In this document: in pieces, positions 1-8,716 of the stretch
How the letters are laid out: the number at the start of each line of letters is the position of its first letter
Position numbering within the stretch: position 1 is the first letter of the stretch
Source of the DNA: Qipengyuania gaetbuli
Lineage (GTDB): Bacteria; Pseudomonadota; Alphaproteobacteria; Sphingomonadales; Sphingomonadaceae
Length of the DNA stretch: 64,000 nt
Direction: 5' to 3'
NCBI RefSeq assembly: GCF_009827315.1
Contig: NZ_WTYF01000004.1
Location: 1,116,001-1,180,000 of the forward strand
Position numbers and translations under genes: made by a program
The notes under the pieces: model-generated
Databases searched by the model: none
What the model saw: only the letters and a program-made list of their open reading frames with translations
Told to the model about the DNA's origin: nothing

Positions 1-1
1 C

Positions 2-1009
2 ACCGACGTGGCCGACATCTACCTGAGGCGGAACATGTGGCTGACCGGCTTCGGCCTGCTCAACGGCTTCATCCTGCTGTGGTCGGGCGACATCCTCTAT
101 TACTACGGCCTCACCGCCGTCCTGCTGTTCGTCTTCCGCAAGCTCGCCCCGCGCGCCCTGCTGGCGATCGGGGTCGCGGGCCTGCTGTTCAATGCCGGCT
201 GGAACGCACTCGACAACTCGCTGCTGATGCGCAGCCACGATGCCTATGTGGCAACGCAGGTCGAGGGTGCCACACCGACAGCGGAGCAGAAGGCGCTTGC
301 CGGCGAGTGGGAAGGCGCGCTGGCCGACCACACGATCACTGCGGAGAAGCGCGACGTGTTAATCGCCGAGCGAACGGCGGGATACTGGAGCGCGCTCAAG
401 CAGACCGCTGCACTGACCGTCCGGTTTGAAAGCTGGTGGTTCTACCGCGATTTCTTCGACATCTTCAGCATGATGATCATCGGCATGGCGCTGTTCAAGC
501 TGGGGGTCTTCACGCTCGAGAAGTCGACCGGTTTCTACCTCGCAATGGTGGCGATCGGCTACGGCATCGGGCTGAGCGTGAATGCCTACGAGACGCGAAT
601 GATCGTGGCGGACAACTTCAGCCTGCTCGCTTTCAGCCAGGCGCACATAACCTACGATCTCGGACGATTGGCGATGACTGCCGGGCATCTCGGCCTGCTA
701 TTGCTGGTGGTCCGGTCGGGTATCGTGCCCGCCTTCCAGCGCGCGCTGGCAGCGGTGGGACGCATGGCGTTCACCAATTACCTCACCCATTCGGTCGTCT
801 GTGCGATCTTCTTCGTAGGCCTTGGCTATTACGGCCAGCTGCAGCGGCACGAGCTCTACTTCGTAGTGATCGCGATCTGGATCGCGCAGCTCATCATCAG
901 CCCAATCTGGCTACGCGCCTATTCGATGGGGCCGATGGAATGGGTCTGGCGCTACCTGACCTATGGCAGCGCGCCTGCTTTGAGGAAGGCGGCCCCGGCA
1001 GTCGCCTAG
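2..1009 (+). CDS. DUF418 domain membrane protein, 5' end cut by window edge
   Basis: The reading frame is open to the left edge, so the true start lies outside; the first in-frame GTG (position 8) is probably not the start. The visible protein is strongly hydrophobic, with about seven or eight membrane segments, and its last 160 residues resemble the DUF418 family (segments around FTNYLTHSVVCAIFF and PMEWVWRYLTYG). DUF418 proteins are inner-membrane proteins of unknown, possibly transport-related, function. It ends 18 bases before the convergent AraC-type gene. The family call is from memory of the C-terminal motif; no catalytic residue can be named. Confidence 0.8.
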   Translation, partial: TDVADIYLRRNMWLTGFGLLNGFILLWSGDILYYYGLTAVLLFVFRKLAPRALLAIGVAGLLFNAGWNALDNSLLMRSHDAYVATQVEGATPTAEQKALAGEWEGALADHTITAEKRDVLIAERTAGYWSALKQTAALTVRFESWWFYRDFFDIFSMMIIGMALFKLGVFTLEKSTGFYLAMVAIGYGIGLSVNAYETRMIVADNFSLLAFSQAHITYDLGRLAMTAGHLGLLLLVVRSGIVPAFQRALAAVGRMAFTNYLTHSVVCAIFFVGLGYYGQLQRHELYFVVIAIWIAQLIISPIWLRAYSMGPMEWVWRYLTYGSAPALRKAAPAVA

Positions 1010-1027
1010 GCTCGCCGGCCGATCCTG

Positions 1028-1996
1028 TCAGGCTACGGCATGCAGGATCGGCTCGCGCATCCAGGGGCGCAAGGCACCCGGTTCGATCCGTTCGAGCAGT
1101 TCCAGCCGGCGCGCCTGCCGGATTTCGAGGCTGAGCGTGAAAAGGTTCGAGCGCGTGCGCTTGAAGGCACCGGGCGTCACTCCGAAGAAGGTCTGGAATT
1201 CCTTGATCTGGTGCGCCTGGTCGAAGAACCGCAGAAGGATTTCCTCCTCTTCCTCGTCGGCCACGCCGCAAATCCGCGCCGCAAGGTCGAGGATGCGGGC
1301 GCGGCGGAAGACTTGCTTCGGCGTCATGCCGAAATCGCGCTGCGCCACGCGCTGGACCTGCTTGGGTGAAACCCCGACCCGTTCGGCAAAATCGTCGAGG
1401 CGAATATTGGGATCGGCGAAGGCCTGCAGTTCGATCGCCTGCGCCAGCGGATCGGGCGGGGCAACGGCCTTGCAGGCGATGAAATCCGCGAACCAGTCCT
1501 CCAGGCTTTGCAACCAGTCGGCCGGTTCCATGCCCGCGCGATAGAGCCCGGTCACCTCGGCATCGGGAATGCCTGTTTCCTCGATCATCCGGATGCAGTC
1601 GGCATTGGCCTTCTCGTCGAGACCGAAGAGCGATCGCAGCGCGCCTGGCCGCAGCATCAGGCCTGCCACCTTTATGCCGCCGCGATATTCCAGTTTCCAG
1701 GAACGGGTGTGCTGGCCGCACAATATGGTCCGGTCGCGAACGGGTACCGGCCCTTCCCGGCTCATCGCTATCCAGTCCACGTCCACGGCGCTGCGCAGGT
1801 AGGACGCATCGTTGCAGAGATACCCCTCCAGCGTCACGTCTGCGGGCCCTTCGGCGACCGCGACCATCGAGCGGGATACCCAGTCCCTCAGCCGTGGATC
1901 GGGTTCGCGGTTGAAGGCGAGCGGCACGCCTGCGGTGGTCGCCCCCGTGCGCGGCGCAAGACGATCCGCAGGAGAGGCGTCCACACCGCGGTTCAT
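1028..1996 (-). CDS. AraC family transcriptional regulator
   Basis: The 322-residue protein has a C-terminal AraC-type double helix-turn-helix: first helix pair near LDDFAERVGVSPKQVQRV (about residues 205-222) and the second near the segment containing FFGVTPGAFKR (about 268-278). The N-terminal 180 residues resemble the DUF6597-type sensing domain found in this group. It is presumably a DNA-binding regulator with an unknown ligand. It is read toward the DUF418 gene, and its start lies almost on the end of the ferredoxin gene read in the same direction, so it may be co-transcribed with the desulfurase-ferredoxin cluster. The target cannot be inferred. Confidence 0.88.
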   Translation of the reverse strand: MNRGVDASPADRLAPRTGATTAGVPLAFNREPDPRLRDWVSRSMVAVAEGPADVTLEGYLCNDASYLRSAVDVDWIAMSREGPVPVRDRTILCGQHTRSWKLEYRGGIKVAGLMLRPGALRSLFGLDEKANADCIRMIEETGIPDAEVTGLYRAGMEPADWLQSLEDWFADFIACKAVAPPDPLAQAIELQAFADPNIRLDDFAERVGVSPKQVQRVAQRDFGMTPKQVFRRARILDLAARICGVADEEEEEILLRFFDQAHQIKEFQTFFGVTPGAFKRTRSNLFTLSLEIRQARRLELLERIEPGALRPWMREPILHAVA

Positions 1997-2319
1997 CGGC
2001 TCATGTCATGACTTTCGGCGGGGATCGCGACCGACAACCCGTCTATGTCTGCAGTGAGCAAGATCTGGCAAGACAACCGACTGGTGCGCCGCACGCCGGC
2101 GGCGAGGTCGAGCATATCCTCTTCCTCCTCGCTCGCTTCAGGCAGGCGCTCGAACCATTCGGCATCGACGACCACGTGGCAGGTCGAACAGGCCATCTGC
2201 CCTTCGCAGGTCCCTTCCAGCGGCATGCCTGCAGCCTGCGCCACGCGCAGGAGGTTATCGCCCGGCTCTGCCTCGGCATCCACGTGACTACCATCGGAGG
2301 TGGTGAACCGGACCTTCAC
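1993..2319 (-). CDS. 2Fe-2S ferredoxin, adrenodoxin/ISC type
   Basis: The 108-residue protein has four cysteines in the order C38-x5-C44-x2-C47-x36-C84, the cluster ligand pattern of vertebrate-type/ISC ferredoxins, with the signature CEGQMACSTCHVV. Such ferredoxins deliver electrons to iron-sulfur cluster assembly or to P450s. The start is GTG; its GTGA overlaps the TGA of the cysteine desulfurase upstream, which argues for translational coupling and for a role in cluster assembly. The last bases overlap the start of the AraC gene by 4. The start choice is supported by the overlap; an upstream start would run into the desulfurase. Confidence 0.9.
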   Translation of the reverse strand: MKVRFTTSDGSHVDAEAEPGDNLLRVAQAAGMPLEGTCEGQMACSTCHVVVDAEWFERLPEASEEEEDMLDLAAGVRRTSRLSCQILLTADIDGLSVAIPAESHDMSR

Positions 2320-3392
2320 AATTCCTGCTCCCGTGCCGCCGAATTGATCGCCTTCGCAGCCTGCTCGATCTCGTCCATCGTCGTGTAGCGGCCGAAGCCC
2401 AGCCGGATGGAGCTCTTCGCCTGCGCTTTCGACAGGCCGATAGCCTCGAGCACGTGGCTCGTGCGACCCGATCCGCTGGCGCAGGCGCTTCCGGCCGAGA
2501 ACATGACCTCGCGGCAGTCGCTCATCAGGCGGTTCACGTCGAGCCCGTCGCGGCGGATGTTCAGATTGCCGTGCCAGCGCGCCTCCGCGCTGCCGTTGAG
2601 CTTCCAGCCCTCGAACAGTTCGAGCGCCCGCTTCCAGAGCGTTTCGACATGGTCGCGGTCCTGTTCGAGCCGGTCCTTCGCCTCCGCTGCCGCAGCGCCC
2701 ATGCCCGCGATCAGCGCGGGGCTGAGTGTGCCCGACCGGATGCCGAATTCCTGTCCGCCGCCCGTTTGCACCTCGTCGAGGTCCAGCCCTTCGCGCACCC
2801 ACAGGGCGCCGACGCCCTTGGGGCCGTGAAACTTGTGCGCGCTGATCGCGATCATGTCCGCGCCGGTCACCTCGATCTTGCCGTATGCCTGCACCGCGTC
2901 GCACAAATAGAGCGCGTTGCTCGCTTTCGCCTTGCGGTGCCATTCGAGCGTGGGCTGGATCGTGCCGATCTCGTTGTTCACCTGCATGACGCAAACCAGC
3001 CGCGTATCGGCAGGAAGGTCCTGCTTCGTATTGCACTGGCCGTCGGCGGCCACATTGAGGACATGGCGCTTGCCCGCGTCCTGCGCGGTATCGAGCACTG
3101 CGGCGTGTTCGATGGCGGATACCGAGACCGTGCCGCCCTTCCCGCTGCCCCTTATGGCGAGATTGATCGCTTCCGTCGCGCCGGAGGTGAAGACGACCTT
3201 GCCGCCTGCCGGAAAGAGCGCCGCCACCTGCTCGCGCGCCAGTTCGATGGCGGCTTTCGCCTGCCGTCCCATGCGGTGCGGGGAATGCGGATTGCCGAAG
3301 CCGGTGCCGCCCGGACCGTCGAGCCAGCGCAACATGGCATCGCGCGCTTCGGGGGCAAGCGGGGTCGTAGCCTGGTAGTCGAGGTAGATCAT
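2316..3392 (-). CDS. Cysteine desulfurase, second copy (NifS/IscS-like)
   Basis: The 358-residue PLP enzyme removes sulfur from cysteine to give alanine and an enzyme persulfide. Visible residues: H96 in SAIEHAAV, PLP lysine K187 in ISAHKFHGPKG, and catalytic C304 in the loop SAGSACASGSGRTSHVL. The order and spacing are those of group I (IscS/NifS) enzymes, but the protein is shorter than E. coli IscS (404). The ATG overlaps the stop of the first desulfurase gene (ATGA) and the ferredoxin follows with a 4-base overlap, so the three genes form one coupled operon. No scaffold gene (iscU, sufB) is in the window. Confidence 0.93.
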   Translation of the reverse strand: MIYLDYQATTPLAPEARDAMLRWLDGPGGTGFGNPHSPHRMGRQAKAAIELAREQVAALFPAGGKVVFTSGATEAINLAIRGSGKGGTVSVSAIEHAAVLDTAQDAGKRHVLNVAADGQCNTKQDLPADTRLVCVMQVNNEIGTIQPTLEWHRKAKASNALYLCDAVQAYGKIEVTGADMIAISAHKFHGPKGVGALWVREGLDLDEVQTGGGQEFGIRSGTLSPALIAGMGAAAAEAKDRLEQDRDHVETLWKRALELFEGWKLNGSAEARWHGNLNIRRDGLDVNRLMSDCREVMFSAGSACASGSGRTSHVLEAIGLSKAQAKSSIRLGFGRYTTMDEIEQAAKAINSAAREQEL

Positions 3393-4447
3393 GCCTTCGC
3401 CAGTTCTACCCAGACCTCGCAGAAGCGTTCCACTTCCTCTGCGGTCGTGTTCCAGCCGAAGCTGGCGCGGATGGTGCGGTCGGCGATCTCGGGTTCGACT
3501 TGCATCGCCTGCAGGACGTGGCTGGTCTTCATCGTGCCGCTCGAACAGGCAGACCCTTGCGAAACCGAAATGCCCGCCATGTCGAACCGCATGACCTGCG
3601 CGCTGCCGCTCATCTTCGGCATGGCGATGGCGCGGATGTAGGGCGTCGGGTCGGAGAGCCGGTCCGACAACCACGTCCCTCCGAGATCGCGGCATTCCTG
3701 TGCGAGCTGGTCGAGCGGCGCGAGGATCGCGGGATCGAGATACGGGTCGCCGCAGGCCCCCAGCGCCGCCGCCATGCCCAGCGCACCGGGCAGGTTTTCG
3801 GTCCCGCGCCGATATCCGCGCTCCTGCCCGCCTGCAGGCTCTAGCATGGCGTAATCCCTCACCAGCAGCGCGCCGACCCCGATAGGGCCGCCGAACTTGT
3901 GAGCCGAGATGATTGCCAAGTCGCAGGGCGGCAGCGGCATCTTGCCCGCGCTCTGCGCACAATCCGCCAGCAGCAATCCGCCGGCCTCGTGGACAAGTCC
4001 GGCGACGGCAGCGAGGTCCTGCCGGTTGCCCGTTTCGGAATTGACCTGCTGCACTGCCACCAGCGGGCGTTCGCGTTGCACGGCTTCGGTCAGCAATTCG
4101 AGGTCGAGCGCGCCATTGGGTCGGACCGGTAGCCTTTCGGCATCGGGCGCAGCCTTGAGGATCGCATCATGTTCGACCGCAGAAACCAGCCGCGCGCCTG
4201 CCTGTGCGTGGCCCAGCGCCAGCGCTGCCGCCTCGCTGGCGCCGGAGGTAAAGATGACCTCGCCCTCCCAGCCGAGCGCACGCTTCACCCGCTCGCGCGC
4301 ATCCTCCAGCGCCGCCCTCGCCTTGCGTCCTTCGGCATGCGGGCTGCTGGGATTGGCCCAGAGCGCAAAGCCTTCTTCCAGCGCCGCCCGCGCTTCGGGG
4401 CGCAGGGGCGTGGTGGCGGCATGATCGAGGTAGATGCGTTCCGGAAT
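3389..4447 (-). CDS. Cysteine desulfurase, first copy; start codon uncertain
   Basis: The conserved protein begins at ERIYLDHAATTPLRPEAR and carries H93 (SAVEHDAI), PLP lysine K184 (IISAHKFGGPIG) and C301 (SVSQGSACSSGTMKTSH), numbered from the start used here. It is a NifS-like desulfurase of about 352 residues, roughly parallel to the second copy next to it but clearly divergent. Upstream of the conserved N-terminus there is no in-frame ATG, GTG or TTG until well past the divergent hydrolase start; ATT at 4447 is the best-placed codon for a protein of normal length. The next upstream candidate (ATG at 4624) would add about 59 residues encoded antisense to the hydrolase gene. The gene identity is secure, the start is not. 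Confidence 0.8.
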   Translation of the reverse strand: MPERIYLDHAATTPLRPEARAALEEGFALWANPSSPHAEGRKARAALEDARERVKRALGWEGEVIFTSGASEAAALALGHAQAGARLVSAVEHDAILKAAPDAERLPVRPNGALDLELLTEAVQRERPLVAVQQVNSETGNRQDLAAVAGLVHEAGGLLLADCAQSAGKMPLPPCDLAIISAHKFGGPIGVGALLVRDYAMLEPAGGQERGYRRGTENLPGALGMAAALGACGDPYLDPAILAPLDQLAQECRDLGGTWLSDRLSDPTPYIRAIAMPKMSGSAQVMRFDMAGISVSQGSACSSGTMKTSHVLQAMQVEPEIADRTIRASFGWNTTAEEVERFCEVWVELAKA

Positions 4448-4563
4448 GGGAGGATGCTCGAAATTATTGCGATTTGGACGCGAAACCCTATATAGCGCGC
4501 AACCTCGCGCAAGCCCCCAAAAGGCCTCGCGACCCGAAAATTTCCGACAGGGTAAACCTCCCC

Positions 4564-5220
4564 ATGCCGACCGTGATCTTTCCCGGCCCCGAAGGCCGCC
4601 TCGAAGGCCGTTTCTCTCCCGCACCGCGTCCGCGCGCGCCCGTGGCGATGATCCTCCACCCGCATCCGCAGGGCGGCGGCACGATGAACGAGCAGATCAC
4701 GCAGCGTCTCTACAAGACCTTCGTCAACCGCGGCTTCGCCACGCTGCGCTTCAATTTCCGCGGCGTCGGCCGCAGCCAGGGCAGCTTCGACAACGGTATC
4801 GGGGAACTGTCCGATGCCGCTGCAGCGCTCGACTGGGTGCAGCAGATCCACCCCGAAGCGCAGGTGACCTGGATCGCCGGCGTCAGCTTCGGTTCGCTCA
4901 TCGGCATGCAGCTGCTCATGCGCCGCCCGGAAATCCGTGGCTGGATCAGCATCGGCGCACCGGCGAGCATGTACGACTTCTCCTTCCTCGCCCCCTGCCC
5001 GGCCAGCGGCATCTTCATCCACGGTGCGCAGGACACGGTCGTCCAGCCGGGCGCAGTGACCAAGCTGGTGGAAAAGCTGCGCACGCAGAAGCACATCACC
5101 GTGCACCACGAGGAAATCCCGCGCGCCAACCACTTCTTCGAGAACGAGCAGGAAGAGCTGATGAAGTCGGTCGACAATTATCTCGACTTCCGCCTCGATC
5201 CGGCCTGCCCGATCAAGTGA
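4564..5220 (+). CDS. Alpha/beta hydrolase (COG2945-like)
   Basis: The 218-residue protein has a serine hydrolase core: HPHPQGGGTM oxyanion region (residues 33-42), nucleophile elbow GVSFGS, aspartate in GAQDTVV and histidine in RANHFFE near the C-terminus. The substrate is unknown; the family is annotated as predicted hydrolases of small esters. It is divergent from the cysteine desulfurases. An upstream ATG at 4474 would add 30 residues of low similarity, so MPTVIFPGPEG is preferred. It is followed by a strong hairpin, suggesting a monocistronic unit. Confidence 0.85.
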   Translation: MPTVIFPGPEGRLEGRFSPAPRPRAPVAMILHPHPQGGGTMNEQITQRLYKTFVNRGFATLRFNFRGVGRSQGSFDNGIGELSDAAAALDWVQQIHPEAQVTWIAGVSFGSLIGMQLLMRRPEIRGWISIGAPASMYDFSFLAPCPASGIFIHGAQDTVVQPGAVTKLVEKLRTQKHITVHHEEIPRANHFFENEQEELMKSVDNYLDFRLDPACPIK

Positions 5221-5230
5221 CCTGACCAGG

Positions 5231-5257
5231 CCCGGGCGCGACCCAAGTGCGCCCGGG
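5231..5257 (+). terminator. Hairpin downstream of alpha/beta hydrolase
   Basis: Perfect 9-bp inverted repeat CCCGGGCGC / GCGCCCGGG around a 9-base loop, starting 11 bases after the hydrolase stop codon. The sequence after it (ATTGTCTTCC) is only weakly T-rich. It has the position and strength of an intrinsic terminator. Confidence 0.65.
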
Positions 5258-5325
5258 ATTGTCTTCCCAATCCTAGTTGCAACGCGCGTTTCCGCGCCCT
5301 CGACCATGCGCGCTTGCAATTTGTG

Positions 5326-5340
5326 TGTTATGTTGTAACA
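5326..5340 (+). promoter_or_regulatory. Possible Zur-type operator upstream of TonB
   Basis: The sequence TGTTATGTTGTAACA is an interrupted palindrome TGTTAT-GTT-GTAACA with one mismatched pair. It resembles the alphaproteobacterial Zur (zinc uptake regulator) site TGTTATnnnATAACA, recalled from family knowledge. It lies 36 bases before the TonB start codon, where a repressor would block transcription. A zinc-regulated TonB is plausible, but the assignment rests on one site. Confidence 0.4.
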
Positions 5341-5375
5341 TTGCTCTCTAGAGTCGCAATGGAGAGGAAAGGCCT

Positions 5376-6044
5376 ATGGCTTACGCAGACAACCGCAAGG
5401 CATCGCCCGCCGGCATGGCCGCCGCAATCGGCGTCCAGGCCACAATCGGCTTCGCTGTCATAACAGGCTTGAGCGTTACGGCAGGCATCATCGAGAAGCC
5501 GCCGATCATCGAAACCTGGGATATCAAGGACGAACCGCCGCCCCCGGCACCGCCGCCACCGGAACCGGACACGCGCACCACGCCCGAGGTCACTTCCTCG
5601 CCACCGCTGACGGTGCCCAAGCCCGATATCAGCCTGAGCGATTCAAAACCGCTTTTCCCGACGACGGACCAGATCCTTCCGCCGGTCCCGATCCCTCAAC
5701 CGGGCCCGACGAAGCTTGCCCCGCCGGCACCCGTCCCGACCGGCTTCGATCCGGTAGGCGCGAAACCGCGCAACGATCCGGGCGCATGGCTCAGTGACCG
5801 CGACTACAAACCCAGCTGGGCGCGCCGCGACCTGACCGGAACGGCGACCTTCAAGCTCGATATCGCCGCGACCGGCAAGGTCTCGGGCTGCCAGGTCATC
5901 CGTTCGACCGGGCACTCCGAACTGGACGATGCGACCTGCGTACTGGTCCAGAAGCGTGCGAAGTTCGAACCGGCCCGGGGTCGCTCGGGCGAGCCGGTGG
6001 CAGGTAGCTATACCGGCTCGGTGCTCTGGCAGCTGCCGGACTGA
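5376..6044 (+). CDS. TonB-like energy transducer
   Basis: The 222-residue protein has one N-terminal membrane segment (about residues 16-38), a proline-rich periplasmic spacer (PPPPAPPPPEPD and further PxP runs, about 52-130) and a C-terminal TonB-like domain with GTATFKLDIAATGKVSGC and the closing segment GSVLWQLPD. TonB couples the proton gradient through ExbB/ExbD to outer-membrane receptors. No exbB, exbD or receptor gene is adjacent. A ribosome site (GAGAGGAAAGG) precedes the ATG, and a possible zinc-responsive operator lies just upstream. Confidence 0.9.
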   Translation: MAYADNRKASPAGMAAAIGVQATIGFAVITGLSVTAGIIEKPPIIETWDIKDEPPPPAPPPPEPDTRTTPEVTSSPPLTVPKPDISLSDSKPLFPTTDQILPPVPIPQPGPTKLAPPAPVPTGFDPVGAKPRNDPGAWLSDRDYKPSWARRDLTGTATFKLDIAATGKVSGCQVIRSTGHSELDDATCVLVQKRAKFEPARGRSGEPVAGSYTGSVLWQLPD

Positions 6045-6065
6045 TCCTCCTGCAGGAAAGCAGCG

Positions 6066-6275
6066 TCAGCGCGTGCCCCGTTCGACCTTGTCGAGCGGGG
6101 CTTCGCCGTCAGCGGTGGGCACGGTCCAGATCATGACATTGACCACTGCAATCACCGCCAGCACCACCATGAGCGCCGCATTCTTCACGTTCCCGGTACG
6201 CTTCCACAGCATGTAGGCCCCGAACAGCAGCAGGGCGGCAGCAAGGACGACGAGCGAGAGGACGGTGTCGAGCAT
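6066..6275 (-). CDS. Small membrane protein, unknown function
   Basis: The 69-residue protein has two hydrophobic segments (about residues 3-22 and 32-51) separated by a short basic stretch (WKRTGNVK) and a polar tail. The ATG is the only good start and the gene is convergent with the TonB gene. I do not recognise a family. Codon use resembles its neighbours, which supports a real gene. Confidence 0.65.
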   Translation of the reverse strand: MLDTVLSLVVLAAALLLFGAYMLWKRTGNVKNAALMVVLAVIAVVNVMIWTVPTADGEAPLDKVERGTR

Positions 6276-6394
6276 CCCGCCTACCTAGCCGCACCTGCGC
6301 GCGAGACAAGCCTGCGAGGAACGCCAACTCCCCGCGACAGTTGATCCGGAAAGGCCCTGCACAATGCAAGGCCATGTTTTTTCAGGAGTCGCAC

Positions 6395-6760
6395 ATGGGT
6401 ATTTTCAGCAGCATCAGGGATGCAATCTTCGGCAAGAAGAAGAGCGAGCAGAAGACAATGCCGCCTGTCACGGTCCCGGGTCAGGCCCCGGCCAAGCCCG
6501 AACCCAAGCCGATCGTCGACGTCGAGAACAGTCTCGACTCCATGCCCGGCGCGGACCGCCTGAACTGGCGGACCAGCATCGTCGACCTGATGAAGCTAAT
6601 CGGGGTAGATTCCAGCTACGAGAACCGAAAGGCGCTGGCCCAGGAACTCGGCCGCGAGAACTACTCCGGTTCGGCCGATGACAATGTGTGGCTGCACAAG
6701 CGTACGATGCGCGAACTTTCGGCCAATGGCGGCAAGGTTCCTGCAGAATTTCTCGATTGA
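6395..6760 (+). CDS. DUF3597 domain protein
   Basis: The 121-residue protein begins MGIFSSIRDAIFG, has a Pro/Lys-rich linker (about residues 20-43) and a conserved C-terminal half (LNWRTSIVDLMKLIGVDSS, ENRKALAQELG, NVWLHKRTMREL). This matches the DUF3597 family, which is small, helical and uncharacterised; some members carry a LysM domain, absent here. The start is set by CAGGAG nine bases upstream. The function is unknown. Confidence 0.8.
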   Translation: MGIFSSIRDAIFGKKKSEQKTMPPVTVPGQAPAKPEPKPIVDVENSLDSMPGADRLNWRTSIVDLMKLIGVDSSYENRKALAQELGRENYSGSADDNVWLHKRTMRELSANGGKVPAEFLD

Positions 6761-6797
6761 TTTGACAGGCATGCGCGCGGGCATCAAACCCGCGCGC

Positions 6798-8654
6798 ATG
6801 AACCAGACAAGCTTCGAACTCACCCGTCGCCAGGCCCTTGCCGGACTTGGCGCGACGACCGCCCTTACCCTAGGTGGATGCACGCTTACGCCGCGCCCGG
6901 ACGGCATCGCGCAGGCCCGCGTCATCGGCGCCGAGCGCCTGCTGGAAGTGGTTGCCTACAACCTCCTCGAACACGAGCCCGAACGCGCCACCGGACTTGG
7001 GGTCGACACTGGCCGCTATGCGCATCTGCGCGGCAAGATCGAGGACCAGTCCCCCGGCGGCCAACAGGCGCTTGCTGCCACGCTGAAGCAGGACCTGGAG
7101 CGGGTGCGCGCCTACAGCCGCGAGGGGCTCGACAGCACGACGGTCACCAATCTCGATGTGGTGCAGAGCGCCTATGAACTTGCGACCGATGGCCTTGCCC
7201 TGCCCTATGGCGACACACCTGTCGGCAGCTGGCGCACCGCCCCTTACGTGGTGATCCAGAACGTGGGCGAATATCTCGCCATGCCGCGCTTCATGCAGTC
7301 CACCCACCAGGTGGCGAACGGCGATGATGCGGATGCCTATATCGAACGGCTCGAGGCCTTTCCGGCTTCGCTCGACGGGGAACTGGCCCGCATCCAGAGC
7401 GCGCGCGCCATGGGCGTGGTGCCACCCGACTTCCTGCTCGACAAGGCCATCCGCCAGATGGAGCAGACCCTAGCCAGCGCCGGCAAGGGCGAGCTGTTCG
7501 CCGACGATCTGCGCACCAAGCTGAATGCCAAGGGCATGCCCGAAAGCCACGCGAACCGCGCACTGACCCTGGAGACAGGCCCGATTGCCGAAGCCCTGTC
7601 GCGCCAGCTGGAAGAACTGAAGGCCGAACGCCGTGTCGCCACCTCCGCGCCGGGCATCTCGGCTCGGCCGCGCGGCGAGGAATTCTACGCCTGGGCTCTG
7701 CGGTCGAGCACGACCACACGGCTCAGCCCCGACGAGGTGCACCGCCAGGGCCTCGAAGAGCTCGAGGCGCTACACGCCCGCATGGACCCGATCCTGCGCA
7801 AGATCGGCTACACCGAAGGCAGCGTCGGCGCGCGCATGACCGCGCTGTCCGAAGACCCGCGGTACAAGTTTGCCGAAGGCGATGCCGGCCGCGCGCAGAT
7901 CATGGAATTCATCGCCGAGCGGATCGACTGGATAAAGGCGCAGATGCCGCGCGCCTTCAACACGCTGGTTGATCCGAACCTTGAAGTCGTGCGCATCCCT
8001 CCGGCAGAGGAGGTCGGCGCGCCCGGCGCCTATGGCGGGGCGGGCAGCAAGGACGGCAAGATCCCGGGCCGCTTCTGGATCAACCTGAGGTCGACCGACC
8101 TGCACCGCAAATACGACCTAGCGGACCTCACCTATCACGAGACGATTCCCGGCCACGTGTGGGAGGGCGAATATTCCAACCGCCTGCCGCTGATCCGCTC
8201 GATCCTCGCCTTCAACCCCTTCAGCGAAGGCTGGGCACTCTATGGCGAACAGCTGGCGGACGAACTGGGCGCCTACGATGGTTTCGAGGTCGGCCAGCTC
8301 GGCTATCTCCAGTCGCTCGCCTTCCGCGCCTGCCGCATGGTCGTCGACACCGGCCTCCACGCCAAGGGGTGGAGCCGCGAACAGGCCAACCGCTTCTTCG
8401 TCGAACGCAACGGCTCCAAGCCCGACGAGGTGCAGAGCGAGGTGGACCGCTATTGCAGCTGGCCGGGCCAGGCGACGGGATACAAGCTGGGCCACAGCCG
8501 CATCGTCGCCCAGCGCGCACGGGCACAGGCGGAACTGGGCAGCGCCTACGACCTCAAGGCTTTCAACGACGCAGTGGTCCTAGGCGGCAATGTACCGATG
8601 GACGTGCTGGAAAAGAACGTCGGCCGTCATATTGCAGCAGCCGGAGGAAATTAG
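6798..8654 (+). CDS. DUF885 family putative metallopeptidase, Tat/lipoprotein signal
   Basis: The 618-residue protein begins with a twin-arginine-like leader (TRRQALAGLGATTALTLGGC) that ends in a lipobox-like cysteine (C28), so it is probably exported and possibly lipid-anchored. The DUF885 core is recognised by HETIPGH at residues 447-453 followed by NPFSEGWALYGEQL, a gluzincin-like zinc site. The substrate is unknown. The start at MNQTSFELTRRQ is preferred because the leader begins there; ATG 6771 would add nine residues. Confidence 0.85.
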   Translation: MNQTSFELTRRQALAGLGATTALTLGGCTLTPRPDGIAQARVIGAERLLEVVAYNLLEHEPERATGLGVDTGRYAHLRGKIEDQSPGGQQALAATLKQDLERVRAYSREGLDSTTVTNLDVVQSAYELATDGLALPYGDTPVGSWRTAPYVVIQNVGEYLAMPRFMQSTHQVANGDDADAYIERLEAFPASLDGELARIQSARAMGVVPPDFLLDKAIRQMEQTLASAGKGELFADDLRTKLNAKGMPESHANRALTLETGPIAEALSRQLEELKAERRVATSAPGISARPRGEEFYAWALRSSTTTRLSPDEVHRQGLEELEALHARMDPILRKIGYTEGSVGARMTALSEDPRYKFAEGDAGRAQIMEFIAERIDWIKAQMPRAFNTLVDPNLEVVRIPPAEEVGAPGAYGGAGSKDGKIPGRFWINLRSTDLHRKYDLADLTYHETIPGHVWEGEYSNRLPLIRSILAFNPFSEGWALYGEQLADELGAYDGFEVGQLGYLQSLAFRACRMVVDTGLHAKGWSREQANRFFVERNGSKPDEVQSEVDRYCSWPGQATGYKLGHSRIVAQRARAQAELGSAYDLKAFNDAVVLGGNVPMDVLEKNVGRHIAAAGGN

Positions 8655-8716
8655 TCACGAATTGCTTGCCTTGCGGCCCCTGATTCGTATCATTCTTGCA
8701 TATTCAGGGGTCGCGC

